Below, one piece after another: positions 49,362-58,206 of a stretch of 64,000 nt of DNA (positions within the stretch are counted from its first letter, which is position 1; each line of letters opens with the position of its first letter). The notes under the pieces were generated by a model. The model was given only the letters and a program-made list of their open reading frames with translations. It had not been told where the DNA came from and made no database searches. The stretch comes from CAXMST01 sp963712765 (lineage in GTDB: Bacteria; Actinomycetota; Thermoleophilia; Solirubrobacterales; 70-9): assembly GCA_963712765.1 (NCBI GenBank), contig CAVQIX010000003.1, forward strand, positions 620,001 through 684,000, read 5' to 3'. The position numbers and the translations under genes are program-made.

Positions 49362-50873
49362 ATGCTCGCCGCTGCACGGACATTCGCCCTCGTCGGGGTC
49401 GACGCCGTTGCGGTCGACGCCGAGGTCGATATCCATCGCGGCCTCCCTGCCTTCTCGATCGTCGGGCTGCCCGACGCGGCAGTACGGGAGTCGAGGGAGC
49501 GGGTCCGGGCAGCGATCGTCAATTCCGGCTACGAGTTCCCGCTGAAGCGGATCACGGTCAGCCTCGCGCCGGCCGAGCTCCGCAAGGCGGGTCCCGGCTT
49601 CGACCTCGCGATCGCGGTCGGGGTGCTGGTCGCCTCCGGCCAGCTGCCGGAGCGACTACCGGCGGATTGGACCTTCTCCGGCGAGCTCGCCCTCGATGGC
49701 CGCCTGCGCCCGGTCCGGGGGGCTCTGGCGATGGCTGAGGCGGCGGTGGAGGGTTCGCGAGGAATCGTCCTGCCGGCGGAGGGCGCTGCGGATGCGACGC
49801 TGATCGACGGGCTGCCGATCGCACCGTTGCGGCGCCTTCGGGATCTCGGGGCTCTCGCCGAGGGAGAGATCGGCGAGCTGCCGCGGCAGGGTGGCCAGGG
49901 GCAGGGCAACGGCCGCTCGGGCGATCGGGCGCGGCTCGCCCCCGACATGCGAGAGCTGCGCGGTCAGCCGGCGCTTCGCAAGGCGGTCGAGATCGCCGCA
50001 GCCGGAGGACACAGCATCCTGATCATCGGTCCGCCCGGAGCCGGGAAGTCGATGGCCGCGCGCCGGATGCCGTCGATCCTTCCACCGCTGGTGGGGCCGG
50101 AGAGGGTCGAGGTGATGCGGATCGCGGGAGTCGTCGGGGCCGCCGGGCGCGGGGCGGACGGCGTCCGCCCCTTCCGGGCGCCTCATCACACGATCTCGGC
50201 GGCTGGCCTGGTCGGTGGTGGCAGCCCACCCCGCCCGGGCGAGATCAGTCTCGCCCATCGCGGCGTTCTCTTCCTGGATGAGCTGGCCGAGTTCCAGCGG
50301 CCGAGCCTGGAGGCGCTACGCCAGCCGCTCGAGGAGGGGTCGGTGACGATCGGGCGAGCCGCAGGGGGGCTCACCTTCCCGGCTCGCTTTCAGCTCATCG
50401 CGGCGGCGAATCCCTGTCCATGCGGACATGGGGAGTCGTCGGACTCCTGTCGCTGTGCTCCCAACGCGGTGCGGCGTTACGAGACGCGGCTCAGCGGCGC
50501 GCTCGCCGACCGGATCGATCTCACCCTTCGCATCTCACAGCCCCCGGTCACGGCCCTCGCAGGTGATCCCGGCGAGTGCTCGGAGAGGATCCGCGAACGG
50601 GTCACGCTGGCTCGCGAGCATCAGCGCGAGCGACTCGGAGGGGCCCGCTGCAACGCCGAGCTCGAGGAGGAGGACCTGCGCCGCCTCGCTGGGCTCGGGG
50701 CTGACGCCGGGTCGGCGCTCGAGCAGGGCAAACGTCGCTTCGGGCTGAGCGGCCGTGGCTACTCCCGGGTGCTGCGCATCGCGCGCACGATCGCCGACCT
50801 CGACGACTCGGCCCGGGTCGCGACCGAGCACGTCGAGCAGGCGCTCTCCCTTCGCCGGCGGGGCGGTGACTGA
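49362..50873 (+). CDS. comM: YifB/ComM-family Mg-chelatase-like AAA+ ATPase
   Basis: 503 residues. The N-terminal Lon-like fold has VDIHRGLPAFSIVGLPDAAVRESRERV-type sequence; Walker A is GPPGAGKS, Walker B LFLDELAEF, and a zinc-finger loop CPCGHGESSDSCRC follows. ComM drives branch migration during natural transformation in Vibrio/Haemophilus. dprA overlaps its stop (TGATG), a DNA-uptake/recombination pairing found in many non-competent bacteria as well. Confidence 0.93.
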   Translation: MLAAARTFALVGVDAVAVDAEVDIHRGLPAFSIVGLPDAAVRESRERVRAAIVNSGYEFPLKRITVSLAPAELRKAGPGFDLAIAVGVLVASGQLPERLPADWTFSGELALDGRLRPVRGALAMAEAAVEGSRGIVLPAEGAADATLIDGLPIAPLRRLRDLGALAEGEIGELPRQGGQGQGNGRSGDRARLAPDMRELRGQPALRKAVEIAAAGGHSILIIGPPGAGKSMAARRMPSILPPLVGPERVEVMRIAGVVGAAGRGADGVRPFRAPHHTISAAGLVGGGSPPRPGEISLAHRGVLFLDELAEFQRPSLEALRQPLEEGSVTIGRAAGGLTFPARFQLIAAANPCPCGHGESSDSCRCAPNAVRRYETRLSGALADRIDLTLRISQPPVTALAGDPGECSERIRERVTLAREHQRERLGGARCNAELEEEDLRRLAGLGADAGSALEQGKRRFGLSGRGYSRVLRIARTIADLDDSARVATEHVEQALSLRRRGGD

Positions 50874-51994
50874 TGGCCTGCGCCTCCTGCGTCCGTCGCG
50901 GCATCCTGCTGCGCGACCTCGCCGGCAACATCGACCGCGCGGTTCACAATGCAGCAGGCCATCGTGCCCGTGAGCTTCTGGCGCTCGACGATCGCGAGCT
51001 CGCCGAGGCGGTGACCCCGGACTCGAATGAGGCCGAGCGTGCCCTGGCGGTGAGCGCCGGGCGGGCCTGCTCCGGTGCCTTTGAAGAGGAGCTCGCCACC
51101 GCCGACTCCTGGGCGATCTGCCGGCATCAGCCTGGCTGGCCCGAGGCCTTTGGGCGCCTCGGCGCGGCGGCGCCGAACGTGTTGCACGGACGCGGCGATC
51201 GCGACCTGTTGGCCGCAGGGGCGGAGAGCCCGGCGGTCACCATCGTCGGCGCCCGCAGGGCCAGCTCCTATGGCCGGCAGGTGGCTCAAGGGCTCGCCGC
51301 CGAGCTCGCCGGCGCCGGGATCGTGGTCGTCAGCGGGCTCGCCTTCGGAGTCGACAGCGCCGCCCATCGGGGCGCCCTCGATGCGGGTGCGACGGTGGCG
51401 GTGCTCGGCTCGGGACCGGATCGCGCCTACCCGCGGAGCGCGGCGAGCCTCTACGAGCGGATCTGCGACCGCGGTCTGATCGTCTCCGAGCTGCCGCCCG
51501 GGACACCGACGTTCCGCTGGACCTTCCCCGCCCGTAACCGGCTGATGGCGGCCCTCGGTGAGATCACGGTCGTCGTCGAGGCCGCCGAGCGCTCGGGTTC
51601 GCTGATCACAGCCGAGATGGCCGTCGAGGCAGGGAGGGGAGTGGGTGCGGTCCCTGGCCCGGTGAATTCATGGCGATCGAGCGGCACCAACCGGCTGCTC
51701 CTCGACGGCGCCTCCCTGGTCCGCGATGGAAAGGATGTGCTCGATCAGATCTTCGGAGCGGGCGCCGCCACACCCCGCGTTTCCGAGCCCGCCGTCGCCG
51801 GCGATCAGGCCCTGGTCCTGGACCTGATCGAGGCCGGCGCCCGCACGATCGATCAGATCGCCGATCGCGGCGGGCTCGCCTTCTCCGATTCCGCGGCCGC
51901 TCTCGCCGCTCTTGAGCTGGCCGGCCACGTCTTCGTCGACTCGGACGGCAGCTACGGCAAGGGTGGGTCTCGTGGGCCTACGATGCCGCCATGA
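50873..51994 (+). CDS. dprA: DNA processing protein DprA
   Basis: 373 residues. The Rossmann-like core has TIVGARRASSYGRQVA, VVSGLAFGVDSAAHRGAL, ELPPGTPTFRWTFPARNRLMA and EAAERSGSLITA. A C-terminal winged helix follows (about 310-360). DprA loads RecA on incoming single strands. Overlaps comM at its start and thiD (ATGA) at its end. Confidence 0.95.
   Translation: MACASCVRRGILLRDLAGNIDRAVHNAAGHRARELLALDDRELAEAVTPDSNEAERALAVSAGRACSGAFEEELATADSWAICRHQPGWPEAFGRLGAAAPNVLHGRGDRDLLAAGAESPAVTIVGARRASSYGRQVAQGLAAELAGAGIVVVSGLAFGVDSAAHRGALDAGATVAVLGSGPDRAYPRSAASLYERICDRGLIVSELPPGTPTFRWTFPARNRLMAALGEITVVVEAAERSGSLITAEMAVEAGRGVGAVPGPVNSWRSSGTNRLLLDGASLVRDGKDVLDQIFGAGAATPRVSEPAVAGDQALVLDLIEAGARTIDQIADRGGLAFSDSAAALAALELAGHVFVDSDGSYGKGGSRGPTMPP
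51979..51984 (+). promoter_or_regulatory. -10 hexamer TACGAT inside dprA, for thiD
   Basis: TACGAT ends 6 bases before the thiD ATG at 51991. thiD could therefore be transcribed separately although it overlaps dprA. Confidence 0.4.
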
Positions 51995-52794
51995 GATCTC
52001 GATCGCAACGGGGGGTCCCGGTCGCGCTGTCGATCGCCGGATCGGACTCCGGCGGCGGCGCCGGAATCGAGGCCGACCTGAAGGCATTCGCCGCCGCTGG
52101 GGTTCACGGCACCGTCGCGATCACGGCGATCACCGCTCAGAGCACGGTCGGAGTCGATGCGATCGAGGCTGTCTCGCCGGAGATGATCCGCGCCCAGGTC
52201 GCCTCCGTCGCCGGCGACATCGGGTTTGACGCGGTCAAGGTCGGAATGCTCGGCGACACCGCGACGATCGGAGCCGTTGCCGGGGCGCTGGCGGCGATTC
52301 CGGGGGTCCCGGTCGTGGTCGACCCGGTGATGGTGGCCGAGAGCGGGGCCGTCCTGCTCGAGCCGGAGGCGCGGGGTGCGCTTATCGAGCTGATCCTGCC
52401 GCTGGCGACTGTGGCGACACCGAACCTGGCCGAGGCCCGCGAGCTGAGCGGACTGGGGGAGGGAGCGAGCCCACGGGAGTTGGCCGCCGCGGTCCGCGCC
52501 CTGGGGCCGGCGGCGGCGCTGGTCACGGGCGGCCACGGCGGTGACGGTGCCGACCTCCTCGACGATGGCTCAGAGCCGCTGTCTATCGGCGGGCCCGTCC
52601 ATCCCGACGGCGGCGCCCATGGATCGGGCTGCACCCACTCCTCGACGCTGGCGGCCTATCTGGCGCAGGGCTGGGAGCTGCGGGACGCAGCCATCGAGGC
52701 ACGCGCTGTGGCGGCGGCGGCGGTCGCGAGCGGGCTGCGTGAGCTCGGGAGGGGCGCCGGCCCCGTGGATGTCCTCGCGGTGAGGTCACGCTGA
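51991..52794 (+). CDS. thiD: Hydroxymethylpyrimidine/phosphomethylpyrimidine kinase
   Basis: 267 residues of the ribokinase fold. ALSIAGSDSGGGAGIEADLKAF, VVDPVMVAESGAVLL, TPNLAEARELSG and the catalytic GAHGSGCTHSSTLAAYLA are typical. It phosphorylates HMP in thiamin synthesis. No other thi gene or TPP riboswitch is near it. Confidence 0.94.
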   Translation: MRSRSQRGVPVALSIAGSDSGGGAGIEADLKAFAAAGVHGTVAITAITAQSTVGVDAIEAVSPEMIRAQVASVAGDIGFDAVKVGMLGDTATIGAVAGALAAIPGVPVVVDPVMVAESGAVLLEPEARGALIELILPLATVATPNLAEARELSGLGEGASPRELAAAVRALGPAAALVTGGHGGDGADLLDDGSEPLSIGGPVHPDGGAHGSGCTHSSTLAAYLAQGWELRDAAIEARAVAAAAVASGLRELGRGAGPVDVLAVRSR

Positions 52795-52821
52795 GGGGCT
52801 TGGGCGAGCGTGGCGCACTGC

Positions 52822-52827
52822 CATAAT
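52822..52827 (+). promoter_or_regulatory. -10-like CATAAT
   Basis: CATAAT ends 7 bases before the GTG at 52835. Confidence 0.45.
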
Positions 52828-52834
52828 CGCTCGG

Positions 52835-53080
52835 GTGAAGCTCGTGAGGATGAGGCCCGGTCACGGAGACCAGCTACTCGCCGAGGGTGACCCCGAGGTC
52901 GAGGAGGAGCATCAGGCGCTGGTCGATGCCTTCCGGCGGCAGCTCGATCAGGGTCTTTGGGCGGCGGTGCCGACAAGCGAGAACGAGGGTAGGCGCGAGG
53001 CTCTGATGGTTCGTTCCTTCGAGGATGTGCCGCCCGGGTCCGAGCGGGTGATCTTCTTTCCACCGGCGGCTGGAGGCTGA
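52835..53080 (+). CDS. Small acidic protein, 81 residues, unknown
   Basis: 81 residues, charged, no membrane segment. It holds LLAEGDPEVEEEHQALVDAFRRQLDQG and ends VIFFPPAAGG. I do not recognise a family. The promoter hexamer and G/C-rich third positions support it as a gene. The next gene starts 2 bases after its stop. Confidence 0.6.
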   Translation: MKLVRMRPGHGDQLLAEGDPEVEEEHQALVDAFRRQLDQGLWAAVPTSENEGRREALMVRSFEDVPPGSERVIFFPPAAGG

Positions 53081-53082
53081 GC

Positions 53083-53658
53083 GTGGAGTCGCTGCTCCTC
53101 GCCGCTGTCCTCGTTGCCCTGATCGCGCTGGTCGTGGCGACGGCGCGACGGCTCCGCTCATCGACGGGGCGGTCTCGGCTCGGGCTCGCTCGCCGCCGCG
53201 ACCGTCGCGGCCTGGGGGAGGTCGATCCGGAGGCGGAGCGCCGGGCTGAGGATCTGCTCGGTTCCGTCGTCGGCGAGCAGGCGCTGGAGTCCTATCGGGC
53301 GCTCGGCTTCCTGCACGCCTTCGGCGCGGCCGAGGAGGACGGGATGCCGGGGTACGGCTACCTGCTGTATCCACACAGACCGATCGTCAGCTTCGATTCC
53401 CGCAGCGGGCGGCTGCTGAGCGAGCTCTGCGTCTCCTTCCCCGACCGCGACGACGGCGAGTACGGCGGGCGGCTACCCGATGCCGACGACGTCCTCGCCA
53501 AGTGGATGGCGATCCGCGGCGACGAGCTGGCGCTGCTCGCCGCGGCCAACATCTGGCCTCCGGGGCGGCAGGTCGATCCAGATCAGGCGAGGCGCGATCT
53601 GATCCGCCTTCAGGAGTGGACCTCGGGTGCGACCGACAGCCCGAAAGCCGCGCCATAG
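53083..53658 (+). CDS. Membrane-anchored protein of unknown function
   Basis: 191 residues. One N-terminal membrane helix (about 3-20), an Arg-rich stretch, then a soluble domain with GYGYLLYPHRPIVSFDSRSGRLL and DDVLAKWMAIRGDE. GTG start right after the preceding gene, so they are cotranscribed. No function can be inferred. Confidence 0.6.
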   Translation: MESLLLAAVLVALIALVVATARRLRSSTGRSRLGLARRRDRRGLGEVDPEAERRAEDLLGSVVGEQALESYRALGFLHAFGAAEEDGMPGYGYLLYPHRPIVSFDSRSGRLLSELCVSFPDRDDGEYGGRLPDADDVLAKWMAIRGDELALLAAANIWPPGRQVDPDQARRDLIRLQEWTSGATDSPKAAP

Positions 53659-53680
53659 GGCCGACCCGGTCCCCTGGACC

Positions 53681-53686
53681 TAGACT
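53681..53686 (+). promoter_or_regulatory. -10 hexamer TAGACT for ilvD
   Basis: TAGACT ends 7 bases before the ilvD ATG at 53694. Confidence 0.6.
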
Positions 53687-53693
53687 GCCGCCG

Positions 53694-55394
53694 ATGAGCA
53701 GCAATCCCAGCCCCGCCGAGACCGTATCGGCCCCGCGTCCGCGTTCTTCCGCCGTCTTCGACGGCCCCGACCGCGCGGCAGCGCGCGCATATATGAAGGG
53801 GATCGGCTTCGACGATGACGCGCTGAAGCGGCCGACGATCGGGATTGCCAACACCTGGATCGAGGCGATGCCGTGCAACTTCCATCTGCGTGGACTCGCC
53901 GAGCACATCAAGGAGGGCGTCCGCGCGGCGGGCGGAACCCCGATGGAGTTCAACACGGTCGCGATCTCCGACGGGATCACGATGGGGACTCGCGGGATGA
54001 AGACCTCGCTGGTCAGCCGCGAGGTGATCGCCGACTCGATCGAGCTGACCGTACGCGGCTACCAGTTCGACGCGGTGATCGCGCTCAGTGCCTGCGACAA
54101 GACGATCCCCGGCTGTGTGATGGCCCTCGCCCGCCTCGATATTCCCGGGGTGATGCTCTACGGGGGCTCGATCGCCCCGGGCCGGTTCAAGGGCAAGGAC
54201 GTGACGATCCTCGACGTCTTCGAGGCGATCGGCGCCCACGCCGCCGGCAAGATGAGCGAGCAGGAGCTGACTGATCTCGAGGACGTCGCGAGCCCGGGAC
54301 CGGGTGCCTGCGGGGCCCAGTTCACCGCGAACACGATGGCCTGCGCATTCGAGGCGCTGGGGATATCCCCCGGCGGCTCGGCCATGGTCCCGGCCGTCGG
54401 CGAGGAGAAGGCGACGGTTGCGGAGAAGGTCGGCGAGCTGATCATCAAGGTGCTGGCCGAGGACCTGCGTCCTTCGCGGGTGATTACCAGGGGATCGCTG
54501 GAGAACGCCATCGCGACGGTCTGTGCCTCCGGCGGCTCCACCAACGGCGTCCTGCACCTGCTGGCGGTCGCCCGCGAGGCGGGCGTCGAGCTCGACATCG
54601 ACGACTTCGAGCGGATCTCTCGCGCGACGCCGCTGCTGGCCGACATGAAGCCCGGCGGTCGCTTCGTCGCCACCGATCTCTACCGCGCCGGCGGGGTGCC
54701 CCTGCTGCTCAACCGGCTCGACCAGCTTGGGCTCCTTCACCGCGATGAGATCACCGTCACCGGCCGCACGATCGGCGAGGAGGCCGACCTCGTCTCCGAG
54801 GCGGCGGGCCAGGAGGTCGTGCTCCCGGCCGAGGCTCCCCTGAAGGCGCAGGGGGGGCTCGCGATCCTGCGCGGCAACCTCGCGCCCGAGGGCGCCGTCG
54901 TCAAGCTCGCCGGGACCGAGCGCACGGGCCAGACCGGCCCGGCACGGGTCTTCGAGTCCGAGGAGGAGTGCTTCGCCGCCGTCAAGGCCCAGGAGATCAA
55001 CGCCGGCGATGTGATCGTGATCCGGAACGAGGGTCCAGCCGGTGGACCCGGGATGCGGGAGATGCTTCAGGTCACCGCCGCGATCGTCGGCGGCGGCCAT
55101 GGCGAGGATGTCGCACTGATCACCGACGGGCGCTTCTCCGGCGCGACCCGGGGGATGATGGTCGGCCATGTCGCGCCCGAGGCGGTCAAGGGCGGGCCGA
55201 TCGCGGCTGTGCGGGAGGGGGACGAGATCACGATCGACGTCGCCGGCCGGACCCTGAACGTCGCCCTGGAAGACGACGAGATCGAGCGCCGGGTGGCCGC
55301 CTACGAGCTCCCCGAGCCGATCTACACGAGCGGCGTGATGTCGAAGTACGCGAAGACGGTCTCGAGCGCCTCCGAGGGTGCCGTCACCGGCTGA
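53694..55394 (+). CDS. ilvD: Dihydroxy-acid dehydratase
   Basis: 566 residues. Fe-S cysteines lie in SACDKTIPGC and GPGACGAQFTANTM; GRFSGATRGMMVGHVAPEA is the C-terminal signature. It makes the 2-keto acids of valine and isoleucine synthesis. No other ilv or leu gene is close by. A hairpin follows the stop. Confidence 0.97.
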   Translation: MSSNPSPAETVSAPRPRSSAVFDGPDRAAARAYMKGIGFDDDALKRPTIGIANTWIEAMPCNFHLRGLAEHIKEGVRAAGGTPMEFNTVAISDGITMGTRGMKTSLVSREVIADSIELTVRGYQFDAVIALSACDKTIPGCVMALARLDIPGVMLYGGSIAPGRFKGKDVTILDVFEAIGAHAAGKMSEQELTDLEDVASPGPGACGAQFTANTMACAFEALGISPGGSAMVPAVGEEKATVAEKVGELIIKVLAEDLRPSRVITRGSLENAIATVCASGGSTNGVLHLLAVAREAGVELDIDDFERISRATPLLADMKPGGRFVATDLYRAGGVPLLLNRLDQLGLLHRDEITVTGRTIGEEADLVSEAAGQEVVLPAEAPLKAQGGLAILRGNLAPEGAVVKLAGTERTGQTGPARVFESEEECFAAVKAQEINAGDVIVIRNEGPAGGPGMREMLQVTAAIVGGGHGEDVALITDGRFSGATRGMMVGHVAPEAVKGGPIAAVREGDEITIDVAGRTLNVALEDDEIERRVAAYELPEPIYTSGVMSKYAKTVSSASEGAVTG

Positions 55395-55414
55395 TCCGAA
55401 TCTCACCAGCCAGG

Positions 55415-55450
55415 GCAGGGGCACCCACGGCTCGGGCGTGGCCGCCCTGC
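55415..55450 (+). terminator. Hairpin after ilvD
   Basis: GCAGGG (55415-55420) pairs with CCCTGC (55445-55450) and CCACG (55425-55429) with CGTGG (55437-55441). There is no T-run. It lies between ilvD and the convergent hydrolase; the rest of the 132-base gap is featureless. Confidence 0.4.
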
Positions 55451-55526
55451 ACGATTCGCTCGGTCATGCCCGCCGGCGCATTCCAACGGCGATCGTCAGC
55501 CTGTTTCGCTCGAGCTGACCCCAGCC

Positions 55527-56549
55527 CTATCCGCAGAAGCTTGCGACCAGGCGGTTGAAGCGGACGGGCCGCTCCATCATCGGCACGTGCCCGCAGTCGT
55601 CGAAGACGTTGAGCTCGACATCGGGGATCCGCTCCACGTATCCGGGCGCCTCGGAGGCGGGGACTACGCGGTCGTCACGACCCCAGATCAGCAGGGTCGG
55701 CGCGGAGATCGAGCCGAGGCGGTCGAGGAAGTCGTAGCCCGTCAGCGAGACGACCGCGTCGCGGAACCCCGCGGTGCCGATCGCCTGAGTGGAGACCTCG
55801 TAGAGCAGCTCTGCCCGGATCTTGCCGGGATCGCGGAAGACCCCCTCGAAGGCGAGCCGGCGCAGTCCCGGGCGCCGGATGCCCTCGAGGTTCATCTTCG
55901 AGGCCATCGGGCTGACGGTGTCGACCATCCGCGCCCAGGCCTTGACCGGCTCCTGTCGCATCCCTGCCGAACCGATTCCGGCCGCCGACACGAGCACCAG
56001 GTGGTCGATCCACTCGGGCGAGTCGAGCGCCGTCTCGGCGCAGATGAAGCCGCCCATCGAATTGCCGACCAGGGCGGTCGAGTGGAGGTTGAGCCGGCTG
56101 CAGAACTCGTCGATCAAGTGGCCGTACGCGGGCATCGACAGATCCCACTCGGGCATCGGGCTGTGACCGAAGCCGGGCAGGTCCATTGCGACCGCGCGCC
56201 AGCCGGCGTCGGCGAAGTAGGGGAGGTTCTCGAGCCAGTTCTGCCAGTTGCCCCCGAGGCCGTGGACGAAGACGATCGGCCGGCCCTCGCCGATCTCGAC
56301 GTAGTTGACAGCGGTGCCGTCGAGGTCGATCCAGTGCTGATGCCTTGCCCAATCGATCGACATCCAGGCGGGGTCAGCCTCGCCGGTCGCGTGACCATAT
56401 GGATCGGGACCGCCTGGGGGAGTGGGCTCCGGTCGCTCGATCCGCTTGTAGGGGTAGGTGACGGCGCGAGGTCCCAGGTCGAGGCCACCGTCCGCCGCAT
56501 CTCGGCCCGGAGCGTTGGCAGGTGCGGTGTCGGTCTTCTCGGCGCCCAT
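55527..56549 (-). CDS. Alpha/beta-fold hydrolase
   Basis: 340 residues. A disordered acidic N-terminus (about 1-65) precedes the hydrolase domain with FVHGLGGNWQNW (oxyanion loop), the nucleophile in VGNSMGGFI, the acid in WGRDDRVVP and the His in DDCGHVPMMERP. It looks like a C-C hydrolase/esterase/epoxide-type enzyme; substrate unknown. TAGGAT on the minus strand (56561-56556) ends 6 bases before the ATG. Confidence 0.8.
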   Translation of the reverse strand: MGAEKTDTAPANAPGRDAADGGLDLGPRAVTYPYKRIERPEPTPPGGPDPYGHATGEADPAWMSIDWARHQHWIDLDGTAVNYVEIGEGRPIVFVHGLGGNWQNWLENLPYFADAGWRAVAMDLPGFGHSPMPEWDLSMPAYGHLIDEFCSRLNLHSTALVGNSMGGFICAETALDSPEWIDHLVLVSAAGIGSAGMRQEPVKAWARMVDTVSPMASKMNLEGIRRPGLRRLAFEGVFRDPGKIRAELLYEVSTQAIGTAGFRDAVVSLTGYDFLDRLGSISAPTLLIWGRDDRVVPASEAPGYVERIPDVELNVFDDCGHVPMMERPVRFNRLVASFCG

Positions 56550-56555
56550 GGCCGG

Positions 56556-56561
56556 ATCCTA
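56556..56561 (-). promoter_or_regulatory. -10 hexamer TAGGAT for the alpha/beta hydrolase
   Basis: Minus-strand TAGGAT ends 6 bases before the ATG at 56549. Confidence 0.5.
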
Positions 56562-56611
56562 CCCCTGCGCCCCTGACGAGCGGCGATGCGGGCTGCGATG
56601 ATGGCGCCCCG

Positions 56612-56851
56612 ATGGGGGACCCCCAGACACCCTCGGCCGCCGATGCCCCCGCTCGGGGCGCCCTCCCGACCGAGGGCGGGCTGGCCGTGCACGAGGGTGC
56701 CGGGATGCGGTCCCTGCTGCCGCCGGTCGAGGCCGAGCGCACGGTCGACGACTGGGGTCGTTCCGAGCGGGTCGGGGAGGCGATGCCGGCCTTCGGCCGC
56801 TCGAAGATCGCCCAGCGGCTCAGTGGACTGCCCTACTTGAGATCGGCGTGA
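56612..56851 (+). CDS. Small protein of unknown function, 79 residues
   Basis: 79 residues, Pro/Ala-rich at first, with a C-terminal half LLPPVEAERTVDDWGRSERVGEAM and GRSKIAQRLSGLPYLRSA that looks structured. No family recognised. It overlaps the next gene (GTGA), so both are likely translated from one mRNA. Confidence 0.5.
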   Translation: MGDPQTPSAADAPARGALPTEGGLAVHEGAGMRSLLPPVEAERTVDDWGRSERVGEAMPAFGRSKIAQRLSGLPYLRSA

Positions 56852-57996
56852 CTGGGATGAGCGGGGAGGCACAACACCGCGGCGACGCCAGCGGCGGAGC
56901 CGATTCCTATCCCGATGCCGACCGGCGCCACGCCGCACGGCGGGTCCTCGTTACCGGGCTGTCGACCTACTGGGGCGGGCGACTGGCCCAGGCCCTGGAA
57001 TCGGTTGAGGGAATCGAGGCGATAGTTGGGGTCGACTCCACCGAGCCGACCCGCGAGCTGCATCGGACCGAGTTCGTCAAGGTCTCCAACCAGCACGGCC
57101 TGATCTCGAGGATCGTCGATGCCGCATCAATCGACACCCTGATCGACACCCGGCTCACGGTTGACTCGCTGACGACCTCGCGGCGCGAGGCCCACGAGAA
57201 CAACGTGATCGGGACGATGAACATCCTCGCTGCCTGCTCGGGTCCCGACTCGCCGGTGCGAAAGATCATCTTCAAGTCATCGGCCCACTACTACGGCTGC
57301 GAACGGGACGATCCCGCCTTCTTCACCGAGTCGATGCCCCGGCCCCACGCACCCCCGACCGCGATCGAGCGGGACATCGTGGAGGCCGAGGCAGCGGTCG
57401 CCGATCACGCCGACAAGCACCCCGAGGTCGTCGTCTCGGTGCTCCGCTTCGCCAACGTGCTCGGTCCCGAGGTCAGGACCTCGCACACGCGGATGTTCGA
57501 TCTCCCTCTGGTTCCGATGGTGCTGGGCTTCGATCCCCGCTACCAATTCGTCCACGAGGCCGACGTTGTCCGCGCCCTCGAGCACGCGGCGATGAGGGAT
57601 CTGCACGGCATCTTCAACGTGGCGGCCGACGGCGTCCTCGCGCTCTCGGAGGTCGTCTCCCTGCTCGGCAAGCGCCCGGCCCCGGTTCTGCCCCCATGGG
57701 GGATTGGACTGCTGAGCGGGCCGCTGCGCTCGATGGGGCTGCGGATCCCTGACGAGATGCTCAACCAGCTGCGGTTCGGCCGCGGCCTCGACAACCGGCG
57801 GCTCAAGTCGGCCGGCTTCGAGTACGAGTTCACCTCACGGGAGACGGTCCTAAAGCTCGCCGAGCACCAGCGCCTGCACCCGGTTCTGCGTGGCGCCGAT
57901 TCCGGCTACCGCTACGAGCGCGAGGTGGAGGAGTTCCTACGCCGTAGTCCGCTGGTCGAGCGCTCCGAGAGCAAGTCCACCGTCGCCGAGCGCTAG
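56848..57996 (+). CDS. NAD-dependent epimerase/dehydratase family protein
   Basis: 382 residues of the extended SDR fold. RVLVTGLSTYWGGRLAQAL is a variant of the TGxxGxxG loop (TGLSTYWGG), and FKSSAHYYGCERDD replaces the usual YxxxK site, so catalysis as a standard epimerase is doubtful. FANVLGPEVRTSHTR and the C-terminal part resemble sugar epimerases. GTG at 56848 overlaps the previous stop; an ATG at 56857 is the alternative. Confidence 0.75.
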   Translation: MTGMSGEAQHRGDASGGADSYPDADRRHAARRVLVTGLSTYWGGRLAQALESVEGIEAIVGVDSTEPTRELHRTEFVKVSNQHGLISRIVDAASIDTLIDTRLTVDSLTTSRREAHENNVIGTMNILAACSGPDSPVRKIIFKSSAHYYGCERDDPAFFTESMPRPHAPPTAIERDIVEAEAAVADHADKHPEVVVSVLRFANVLGPEVRTSHTRMFDLPLVPMVLGFDPRYQFVHEADVVRALEHAAMRDLHGIFNVAADGVLALSEVVSLLGKRPAPVLPPWGIGLLSGPLRSMGLRIPDEMLNQLRFGRGLDNRRLKSAGFEYEFTSRETVLKLAEHQRLHPVLRGADSGYRYEREVEEFLRRSPLVERSESKSTVAER

Positions 57997-58037
57997 CCCC
58001 TCGGGATCTGGCTCCGGACGGATCACCCCATCGCAGT

Positions 58038-58074
58038 CTGCAAGCGGCATTGCGGCCCGCAAACGCGATTGCAG
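58038..58074. repeat. Nested dyad upstream of the L,D-transpeptidase promoter
   Basis: CTGCAA (58038-58043) with TTGCAG (58069-58074) and TTGCGG (58050-58055) with CCGCAA (58057-58062) share one centre at 58056. The site lies 37-73 bases upstream of the -10 TAGACT, suiting an activator or repressor. Confidence 0.5.
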
Positions 58075-58110
58075 GTCCCGCGGCTGCTTGAGGCGAGGGA
58101 AGTCAACTCC

Positions 58111-58116
58111 TAGACT
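58111..58116 (+). promoter_or_regulatory. -10 hexamer TAGACT for the L,D-transpeptidase gene
   Basis: TAGACT is followed by about 85 bases of leader before the ATG at 58207, unlike the leaderless genes. The leader contains a GTTGC/GCAAC hairpin (58130-58144). The 210-base gap after the epimerase gene is otherwise unassigned. Confidence 0.45.
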
Positions 58117-58206
58117 CCTCGGACGAGAGGTTGCGGGGGGCAACATCTTGAACCGGCGTCCAACCCGCCGGGTCGCATCCCCGAACGTACGAACTTTTCC
58201 GAACCG

